Both the position numbers and the translations under genes were made by a program. Shown here one piece after another: positions 1 through 5,218 of a DNA stretch of 6,222 bases (positions are counted from its first letter, which is position 1; the number at the start of each line of letters is the position of its first letter). The notes below the pieces were generated by a model. That model did no database searches and was not told the origin of the DNA. It saw nothing but the letters and a program-made list of their open reading frames with translations. This stretch comes from Desulfobulbaceae bacterium (lineage in GTDB: Bacteria; Desulfobacterota; Desulfobulbia; Desulfobulbales; Desulfocapsaceae). Location: the NCBI GenBank assembly GCA_027067035.1, contig JAMOMO010000424.1:1-6222 (forward strand), written 5' to 3'.

Positions 1-44
1 GCCATCCCTGTGAATTCAGAACTGAGAGTGTGTTTCCTGTCCAT
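1..44 (-). CDS. Possible start of a further minus-strand gene, cut by the window edge
   Basis: An ATG at 44-42 on the minus strand opens a frame with no stop to the window edge, reading MDRKHTLSSEFTGM. It begins 13 bases after the TAG of the preceding minus-strand gene (58-60), which is a plausible operon spacing. No Shine-Dalgarno-like sequence precedes the ATG, and fourteen codons are too few to recognise a family. It may equally be chance or the tail of a plus-strand frame, which is open from base 1 to a TAG at 82-84. Very low confidence; sequence to the left of the window would decide. Confidence 0.18.
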   Translation of the reverse strand, partial: MDRKHTLSSEFTGM

Positions 45-57
45 GGTCAGTATCAGG

Positions 58-651
58 CTATGGCAGGCTGGCAATGGCCTTTAGATCAATATGTTCTGCA
101 TAGTCCATGAGATCTTCCCGGCGGGTGTTTTTTCCTTCCAGGGTTACCAGAAAACGGTTATTTACAACTATGTTGATGGTTCCCTGATTGTCGTCTTCAA
201 ATTTTACAATCCCCTTGTAGCCGTTTATGAGCTCAAACTGCCCTGCAGAGGCCGCAAAAATCGGGTTTGAAAACATCATTATCACAGACTGCAGTATGGG
301 AGAGTCGGTGATGATGGAGATGTCCACAACAGAGTTGTCTTTAATGTATCTTTTCTGGGCGGTGAGTCCACCGCCAAAGAGTGAGGCGGCTGTTACCTGG
401 GATTTACCGGCTACAGCATGCCAGCCATCGAGGGGGGGCGGCAGGAGCTTTGTGAGAGCTTCACCTTTTTTCTGCCGGATCAGCTGGCTTGCGTAATCAA
501 GGCTGCTTGCCGCATTACTGAAATCATTGTTTTCATACTCTTCAATGGCTTTGTGGATGGTTTTCAGAATCGGATCAGGCTCGCCGGCATGGAGGAGGGC
601 CGGACTGAAAAGAAGAGAAGAGAGCAGGATGATAAGATATTTATGCAACAT
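58..651 (-). CDS. Exported (periplasmic) protein of unknown function, 197 aa
   Basis: The ATG at 651 was chosen because AGGA lies 7 bases upstream and a classic signal peptide begins there: HK in the n-region, a hydrophobic stretch at residues 5-20, then an LHA/G cleavage site at 22/23. The open frame continues upstream to 795, but those 48 codons have no signal-peptide character and would bury the export signal. The mature protein is about 175 aa. Residues 28-62 look helical and possibly TPR-like (IHKAIEEYENNDFSNAASSL). LLPPPLDGW at 69-77 leads into a globular part with a Gly-rich LFGGG turn (91-95), a TDSPILQSVIMMFSNP segment (115-130) and beta strands around NGYKG (143-147) and INIVVNNRFLVTLEG (159-173). 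I recall similar exported proteins in other proteobacteria, all uncharacterised, so no function is assigned. It has no transmembrane segment after the signal peptide and no lipobox. It is transcribed divergently from the DUF481 gene. Confidence 0.8.
   Translation of the reverse strand: MLHKYLIILLSSLLFSPALLHAGEPDPILKTIHKAIEEYENNDFSNAASSLDYASQLIRQKKGEALTKLLPPPLDGWHAVAGKSQVTAASLFGGGLTAQKRYIKDNSVVDISIITDSPILQSVIMMFSNPIFAASAGQFELINGYKGIVKFEDDNQGTINIVVNNRFLVTLEGKNTRREDLMDYAEHIDLKAIASLP
432..438. repeat. G7 homopolymer (C7 in the coding strand) inside the exported protein gene
   Basis: Seven consecutive G on the plus strand are read as C7 on the coding strand, encoding most of the Pro-Pro-Pro in the LLPPPLDGW motif. 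A one-base slip here would truncate the protein after its N-terminal third. The tract is short for a contingency locus, and the prolines look like part of a real motif, so phase variation is only a weak possibility. Confidence 0.5.
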
Positions 652-723
652 GGGCTGGTCCTTGTCAATCGTAAATTGCTGTAAAAACGCTCTATGCCAT
701 GAGTTAAGCATGTGATACTTTCT

Positions 724-754
724 TTTACGCGGCATAGTAATAGTGTTATATAAT
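724..754 (+). promoter_or_regulatory. Candidate sigma-70 promoter for the DUF481 gene
   Basis: TTTACG (724-729) and TATATA (747-752) are 17 bases apart, with an extended -10 TG at 744-745. A perfect TATAAT also lies two bases further on (749-754), giving a 19-base spacer. The predicted start is near 759-761, leaving a leader of about 50 bases before the ATG at 808. It shares DNA with the minus-strand candidate, so RNA polymerase could probably occupy only one of the two at a time. Confidence 0.45.
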
Positions 755-762
755 TCTAACAA
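734..762 (-). promoter_or_regulatory. Candidate sigma-70 promoter for the exported protein gene
   Basis: On the minus strand TTGTTA (762-757) and TACTAT (739-734) are separated by exactly 17 bases; each hexamer matches 4 of 6 consensus positions. The predicted start would be near 727, giving a leader of about 75 bases before the ATG at 651. This is a prediction by eye in AT-rich DNA. It overlaps the candidate plus-strand promoter. Confidence 0.4.
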
Positions 763-807
763 GAACTTATCAATATTGAACTCACTATACATCATGAAAA
801 TTTCTGA

Positions 808-1914
808 ATGGTCATGACAATATGCTCCTTTTCAGCAGAAACCGGATTCTGGCGCACTGTTTGCTCCCGCCTTGTATTGCCGGTTCTGTTTAGCGGTCCG
901 TTTTTTTCTGCAGCGCCTGCCGTTGCTGATGTCTTGTGTATGCAGAATGGCGATAGACTCACCGGACAGGTGGTATCCCGGAGTAGTGATTCGCTGCAGT
1001 TCAAGACTTCCTATGCAGGAATAATCACCATCAAATGGGAGCAGATCAAGACGGTGACGACGGATGAATCAATGAATTTGCAGATCGCCAATGAGCAGAT
1101 CATCAGAACAAAGTCACTTGAAAACCTGGACGATACAAGCCTTCTGATAGTGGATGAAGAGAGCGGGCAAAATATACAGATGGAACAGGATCTGCTCACT
1201 GCCATTAACCCGCAGCCATGGATTCTGGGAGAAGGCTATCTGTTCACCGGCCGTCTCAATTTCTCTCTGAAGTACGAACGGGGGAACAATGAGGTCGATG
1301 AGATGGATTCTGACGGAGAGGCGGAACTTCGATGGAAACAGCATCGTTTCAATGCTCAATATTCTTTTGAAAATGACAGGAAATATGAGCGGGAGACAAA
1401 AAATAAGTGGAAGGCCGGGGCGGGGTACGACTTTTTTCTCCCCGATTCCTGGCAGTGGGGGCTGAGAACCATGAAACGCTATGTGGGTCTCACAGTCCTT
1501 GCTGAAAGTAATGAGTTTGCAGAGCTTACTCTACGAACCGGAGCAGGGCCGCATGTCGGGTATCAGTTCTATGAGGGCCATGCCTTGAATCTGAAAAGCT
1601 GGATGGCGTTCTTCCGGATAGCAGAAGAATATAAGAATGCGGATGATCAGGAGTACTGGGCACCGGGCTGGCTGATAGACTTTGATATATTCCTTATAAC
1701 GGATATCCTGCAGCTCTATCACCGCCAGACCGGATTCTGGGGCTATGATGCCGGAAGCAGGCTGGTATGGATAAGCTGGACGGGTTTTCGGGTGCCGCTC
1801 TGGGGAGGGTTCGTGGCCAGTACTGAATTGGAGTATGAGTATGACAGTGATCCTCCGGTGGGGGTGGATGAAACAGATATCACAACCCGCCTGAAACTCG
1901 GGTATAGCTGGTGA
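808..1914 (+). CDS. DUF481 (YdiY-like) outer-membrane beta-barrel protein, 368 aa
   Basis: The product is a predicted outer-membrane protein of the DUF481 / salt-stress-induced YdiY group; its biochemical role is not known. A hydrophobic segment at residues 22-38 ends in AVA/D, a signal peptidase I site at 40/41. The mature N-terminus (41-135) has two small beta-rich units: NGDRLTGQVV followed by ITIKWEQIKTVTTDE, then a similar run to LLTAINPQP. This pattern is usual in the longer DUF481 proteins. From about 145 to the end, alternating strands rich in Tyr, Trp, Arg and acidic residues form the barrel (GRLNFSLKYERGN, FNAQYSFENDR, KWKAGAGYDFF, LRTGAGPHVGYQF). The last strand, TRLKLGYSW, ends in an aromatic residue, as expected for Bam-dependent insertion. 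The start is uncertain: neither the ATG at 808 nor the in-frame ATG at 814 has a clear Shine-Dalgarno sequence, and a TGA at 805-807 rules out a longer form. It converges on the kinase gene with one base between stops. Confidence 0.85.
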   Translation: MVMTICSFSAETGFWRTVCSRLVLPVLFSGPFFSAAPAVADVLCMQNGDRLTGQVVSRSSDSLQFKTSYAGIITIKWEQIKTVTTDESMNLQIANEQIIRTKSLENLDDTSLLIVDEESGQNIQMEQDLLTAINPQPWILGEGYLFTGRLNFSLKYERGNNEVDEMDSDGEAELRWKQHRFNAQYSFENDRKYERETKNKWKAGAGYDFFLPDSWQWGLRTMKRYVGLTVLAESNEFAELTLRTGAGPHVGYQFYEGHALNLKSWMAFFRIAEEYKNADDQEYWAPGWLIDFDIFLITDILQLYHRQTGFWGYDAGSRLVWISWTGFRVPLWGGFVASTELEYEYDSDPPVGVDETDITTRLKLGYSW

Positions 1915-1915
1915 A

Positions 1916-4222
1916 CTATTCCCTTGAGGATAATGCGTTTTTGATGGCCTTTGCCAGGGCCTGTCTGTCTGCCGGCTTGCTGACATATTCGCAGATACCG
2001 AAGGATTCAGCTGTCCTCTCGTCAATGGCTTCACTGAAGCCTGTGCAGAGGATAATGGGGATGTCGGGCCGGATGGCCAGCATTTCCTGAGCCAGATCCG
2101 TACCGGTCATCTCCGGCATGGTCATGTCCGTGATGACCAGATCGAAAAGCTCCGGACTGCTCCGGAATGCTTCAAGGGCCTCCGGGCTGCTGGTGAATAC
2201 TGTGATCTCATAACCGAGGGTGGCGAGGGAGCGCTGCATCACGGTGGCAATGGTTTTCTCATCGTCAACAAAGAGAATTCGTTCCCCTGACCCCAGGGGG
2301 ATATCCCTGTGCAGAGTCTCTTTGTCTGGCCGTAGTTGTTCCGAAATCACCGGAAGGTAGACATGGAACGTGGTGCCCTGGCCCAGGACACTGCGAACGG
2401 TGATCTCTCCCTTATGCTGTTTGATGATACCATGGGCCACGGCCAGTCCAAGCCCGGTCCCTTTTCCCACCTCCTTGGTGGTAAAAAAAGGATTGAATAT
2501 CTTAGACTGTACTGATTCACTCATGCCGCAGCCATTGTCACTGATTTCCAGATCCAGATAGGTCCCCTGCAGGATATGGGGACAGTCCTCAATGGAGTTG
2601 GTGTCTGTTATTTCAATTTCAACCAGTGAGATACTCAAGGTACCGAACTCATCTCCAATGGCGTGTATGGCGTTGGTACAGAGATTCATCAGCACCTGAT
2701 GAATCTGCGTCGGGTCGGCCAGTATCATACCGCATGCCGGATCAATGTTCTCTGAAAGCCGGATGGTTGTCGGCATGGACGAGCGGAGCAGCTGGAGCAC
2801 CTCTTTCAATGTGGTCTGGAGACTGAGCGGCTTTTGTTTCTTTTCACCCTGGCGACTGAAGGTGAGGATCTGGGCCACCAGGTCAGCAGCCCTGTTGCCG
2901 GCGGCAAGCACCTGCTCCAGATCTTTTCTCACAGGGTCATCAGGAGCAAGCTGATCTCTTGCTATTTCACTGTAGCCAAGCATCGCTGTCAGGATATTGT
3001 TGAAGTCATGGGCAATACCTCCGGCCAGGGTGCCGATGGCCTCCATTTTCTGTGCCTGGCGCAGCTGGCTTTCCAGCCGGTCTTTTTCCAGGGAAAGGTT
3101 CATCTGCACCGTAATGTCGTGCATGAAGCCGATGAGTTTTTTGGGCGTATTGTTCTCCATTATGACAGAGACAATATCCCGTATCCATCGATGGGAACCA
3201 TCTTTATGGATTGCCCTGTAGGAGAAATCATGGTCATTTCCCTTCAGTGTCTCCAGCTCACAATAGCTGGCAGCCTTCTCCCTGTCATCCGGGTGCAGCC
3301 GTTCTTTCCAGGTGTCGATATCTTTCCATGATTCAGCAGGATAACCAAGGATAGTCTCAATCTGTTTTCCCATGAAGGTGAATTTATTGCTTTCCAGGCT
3401 GATTTCCCAGGGGACGGTGGATGTTGACTCGAGGAAATTCCGGTACTTCTTCTCACTCTCCTTGAGCTCCTGCTCAAGGGCGCGTCGCTCCTCAATTTCC
3501 ATGTTCAGAAGGGTGTTGTTGTTCTCAAGATCAGCTTCGGCTGCCAGTCGTCTGGAAAATTCATTGTTGATACGGCTGGCCCTGTTGTTGAGGGCATCAA
3601 TCAGGATGTTTATTTCGTCAACGTGTTTTCCCGGGCCGCCGCCGATATCACTGATATGCTCACAGGCAAGATCACTCTTGCTGATGGTCTTGATAATGTT
3701 CAGGAGTCGTGAGAGGATATTTTTATACACAAGGAGATAGGACAGGAGAAAGATGACAACCACGAAGAATCCATTGAGAAGAAAGAGTGTTTTCCAGTTA
3801 TTGTGAATGGTTTCATATATATCCGGAAGGCTTCCTCCATAGTGTACCGTGCCGATGAGGTAGTCACGGTTGTTATGGAAATAGTTCAGGCTCATTGTTC
3901 TTGTCAAAGCGTTTTTGCGTGGTTTTTTTCCGGCACTGGCAATGCTGTTGCCGCGAATATCGGTGATGTTCACCCAGGTAATCCAGTTGCCGGAGGCCTC
4001 GTTTACTGCAAAGGCTTTGAGGGAGTCATACTCCATGGCCCAGAGGGCGGAGGTCAGGTATTCCTTATTTGCTTTTTCAAAGTTGAGCAGTTCATTTCGG
4101 AGAACTGTTTCGTAGCTGTTCAGGTCACGGTTTACCGCAATAATGGACATGAACAGTGTCAGCAGGAGGGATATGACAATGGATGAGTAGAGGAGCTTAT
4201 ATTTGAGGCTGATGAATTTCAT
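1916..4222 (-). CDS. Membrane-bound hybrid sensor histidine kinase (Cache-like sensor-PAS-HisKA-HATPase-REC), 768 aa
   Basis: An inner-membrane kinase that would autophosphorylate on His and hand phosphate to its own receiver. Residues 12-31 and 146-166 are membrane segments flanking a periplasmic sensor of about 115 aa, resembling single-Cache-type domains (SALWAMEYDSLKAF, then YLIGTVHYGGSL). A HAMP-like linker and coiled coil run from 167 to 260 (EIEERRALEQELKESEKKY), then a PAS/PAC domain from about 257 to 373 (LHPDDRE, HKDGSHRWIRDI). HisKA carries GGIAHDFNN with phospho-acceptor His405. The ATPase domain has the N box (Asn513/Asn517), G1 DNGCGM (562-567), the F box NPFFTTKE and G2 GKGTGLGLA (587-595). 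The C-terminal receiver has the acidic pair Asp653/Asp654, phospho-acceptor Asp699 in ITDMTMPEM, Thr727 and Lys749. All catalytic residues look intact. I chose the ATG at 4222, 7 bases after the stop of the binding-protein gene; a TTG at 4249 would give 777 aa and a 20-base overlap. It is probably co-transcribed with that gene and its ligand partner. Confidence 0.92.
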   Translation of the reverse strand: MKFISLKYKLLYSSIVISLLLTLFMSIIAVNRDLNSYETVLRNELLNFEKANKEYLTSALWAMEYDSLKAFAVNEASGNWITWVNITDIRGNSIASAGKKPRKNALTRTMSLNYFHNNRDYLIGTVHYGGSLPDIYETIHNNWKTLFLLNGFFVVVIFLLSYLLVYKNILSRLLNIIKTISKSDLACEHISDIGGGPGKHVDEINILIDALNNRASRINNEFSRRLAAEADLENNNTLLNMEIEERRALEQELKESEKKYRNFLESTSTVPWEISLESNKFTFMGKQIETILGYPAESWKDIDTWKERLHPDDREKAASYCELETLKGNDHDFSYRAIHKDGSHRWIRDIVSVIMENNTPKKLIGFMHDITVQMNLSLEKDRLESQLRQAQKMEAIGTLAGGIAHDFNNILTAMLGYSEIARDQLAPDDPVRKDLEQVLAAGNRAADLVAQILTFSRQGEKKQKPLSLQTTLKEVLQLLRSSMPTTIRLSENIDPACGMILADPTQIHQVLMNLCTNAIHAIGDEFGTLSISLVEIEITDTNSIEDCPHILQGTYLDLEISDNGCGMSESVQSKIFNPFFTTKEVGKGTGLGLAVAHGIIKQHKGEITVRSVLGQGTTFHVYLPVISEQLRPDKETLHRDIPLGSGERILFVDDEKTIATVMQRSLATLGYEITVFTSSPEALEAFRSSPELFDLVITDMTMPEMTGTDLAQEMLAIRPDIPIILCTGFSEAIDERTAESFGICEYVSKPADRQALAKAIKNALSSRE

Positions 4223-4229
4223 TTGCCAA

Positions 4230-4991
4230 TCAACGACTGAATGAATCAATAATGGCCCGGTATTGCCCCTTTTCTTTCATTTCTCGAAGGGAGCTCTCTA
4301 GGTCGGGAATGATCTTCTCATGTCTCTGGTTTACATAAAGGTACATGCCCCGTACTGAAAGAGGTGTTTTCAAGGCTGTAATACCTTTTATATGTTCCCG
4401 TTTCATATAGTCAAGTCCTCTCAGCCGCTCATATAAAATGACGTCCACATGATCATGCAGGAGAACCTGAAACAACTCCTTCTGGGAGGAGACAATTACT
4501 GTTGATACCGTCTCTTTCACATTCATTTCGTAGATCTTCCAGCCCTGTATAAACGCCACACTGTGCCCGGCAAGATCTTCCCAGCTGCTGATAACCAGGG
4601 ATGGATCTTTTGCAAAGGCCGTGAATGAAAAATCCAGGAGTTTTTCATCAACTATGCGGATATTGGGGTAGCGGCTGGTCAATCCTTTGATCCTTGCATA
4701 CTCTGCATCGTCAATCCCAAGGTCAACGTTTTCAATTGATCGTGCTGATTTGAGGTGATTAATGGTGGTTTTGATCCCCAGATTCTTAAATATCTGCAGA
4801 ATAATTACATCGTAAATACCGCTGTTGTCCGCTGTCGAATAGGGGGCCTTGTCGGCCGTGTTAATGGTGAAAATCTCATTTGCACAGGCCCGGTTGCCCG
4901 GAAAGCTGATCAGGACGAAACAGAGAACGGGGAGGAGAAAGAGATGAGCATTGGTTCTATGGCATATTCGGTATGCAGGTGTGGGGTTCAT
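4230..4991 (-). CDS. Periplasmic solute-binding protein (SBP_bac_3-like), probable ligand sensor partner of the kinase, 253 aa
   Basis: The product resembles the family 3 amino-acid-type binding proteins of ABC systems. The start at ATG 4991 is preferred because GGAG lies 7 bases upstream; the ATG at 5009 (259 aa) has only a distant AGGA. A signal peptide covers residues 1-37 (hydrophobic 15-32, cleavage ACA/N at 37/38), leaving a mature domain of 216 aa, near the usual length. Visible family landmarks are INTADKAPYS (43-52), VDLGIDDAEYARIKGL (89-104), YPNIRIVDE (108-116), the inter-lobe SSWEDLAGHSVAFIQG (135-150), LLHDHVDVILYERLRG (177-192) and a C-terminal helix EKGQYRAIIDSF. The DxxxxR segment resembles a divergent, often orphan, branch of the family, so the ligand cannot be named. 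No permease or ATPase gene is adjacent. The kinase gene follows 7 bases after the TGA, so a signalling role is more likely than transport; this is inference from context. Confidence 0.85.
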   Translation of the reverse strand: MNPTPAYRICHRTNAHLFLLPVLCFVLISFPGNRACANEIFTINTADKAPYSTADNSGIYDVIILQIFKNLGIKTTINHLKSARSIENVDLGIDDAEYARIKGLTSRYPNIRIVDEKLLDFSFTAFAKDPSLVISSWEDLAGHSVAFIQGWKIYEMNVKETVSTVIVSSQKELFQVLLHDHVDVILYERLRGLDYMKREHIKGITALKTPLSVRGMYLYVNQRHEKIIPDLESSLREMKEKGQYRAIIDSFSR

Positions 4992-5044
4992 CGGGCATCT
5001 CCGGTTCATGGGGGAACTTGCTTTTCCTGTAAACGACAGTCAGT

Positions 5045-5062
5045 TTATGCGCGTGAGTCCTG
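5045..5062 (-). repeat. Degenerate repeat copy A upstream of the binding-protein gene
   Basis: The minus strand reads CAGGACTCACGCGCATAA. Its CAGGACTCA core (5062-5054) is identical to that of copy C on the other strand, and it lies 30 bases from the core of copy B in the same orientation. It may be an operator half-site or activator site; no known binding protein motif is recognised. Confidence 0.35.
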
Positions 5063-5072
5063 GCGGCAAACT

Positions 5073-5094
5073 GCATATGGCATGAATCCCTGTT
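5073..5094 (-). repeat. Degenerate repeat copy B upstream of the binding-protein gene
   Basis: The minus strand reads AACAGGGATTCATGCCATATGC. It matches copy C over AACAGG, TCATG and ATGCA, with one extra G after CAGG and one extra base near the 3' end. It lies in the same orientation as copy A, about three helical turns away, and inverted with respect to copy C. Confidence 0.35.
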
Positions 5095-5132
5095 TCAGCA
5101 TACTATGATTAAATCACAGATATGTTTTTTTG

Positions 5133-5154
5133 AACAGGACTCATGGCGATGCAT
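5133..5154 (+). repeat. Degenerate repeat copy C, inverted relative to A and B
   Basis: The plus strand reads AACAGGACTCATGGCGATGC. Its CAGGACTCA core (5135-5143) is a perfect 9-base match to copy A on the opposite strand, and the whole element matches copy B imperfectly. B and C together form an imperfect inverted repeat with a 38-base centre containing the A/T7 tract. Confidence 0.35.
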
Positions 5155-5218
5155 TTGTAAAGAAATGTTTATTTTAAGTACGGGATTTTGTGTAAGCACG
5201 GGGCTGGATCAGGGGAAA

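Larger units (their letters stand above)
4992..5218. other. 227-base intergenic region upstream of the binding protein-kinase operon
   Basis: No gene is supported here. On the minus strand it lies between the end of the sigma-54 activator and the start of the binding protein, so it should contain the operon promoter unless the transcript reads through. It holds three degenerate copies of a CAGGACTCATG-like element, listed separately. I scanned the minus strand by eye for the sigma-54 GG-N10-GC spacing and found none. Sigma-70 candidates are poor: TAGTAT at about 5103-5098 has only AAAACA 17 bases upstream. An A7 tract lies at 5131-5125. No hairpin followed by a U-run that would terminate the activator gene is visible. 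Confidence 0.6.

Noticed and set aside
652..795. In-frame open extension of the exported protein gene upstream of its ATG at 651 (48 extra codons, with a stretch beginning MPRKRK that recalls REP-associated transposase starts).
   Set aside because: A good ribosome binding site and signal peptide define the start at 651, the extension spans both promoter candidates, and nothing after MPRKRK resembles a transposase.
1531..2034. A 167-codon minus-strand open frame across the end of the DUF481 gene and the kinase end.
   Set aside because: It is antisense to the DUF481 gene and out of frame with the kinase, with no recognisable domain; both overlapping genes have strong family evidence.
2834..3331. 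A 165-codon plus-strand open frame opposite the kinase gene.
   Set aside because: It lies entirely antisense to the HisKA and PAS coding region, has no domain signature, and is explained as a shadow frame.
5125..5131. T7 run on the plus strand, considered as the tail of a terminator.
   Set aside because: No stable GC-rich stem precedes it on the plus strand and no plus-strand gene ends nearby; on the minus strand it is an A7 tract.
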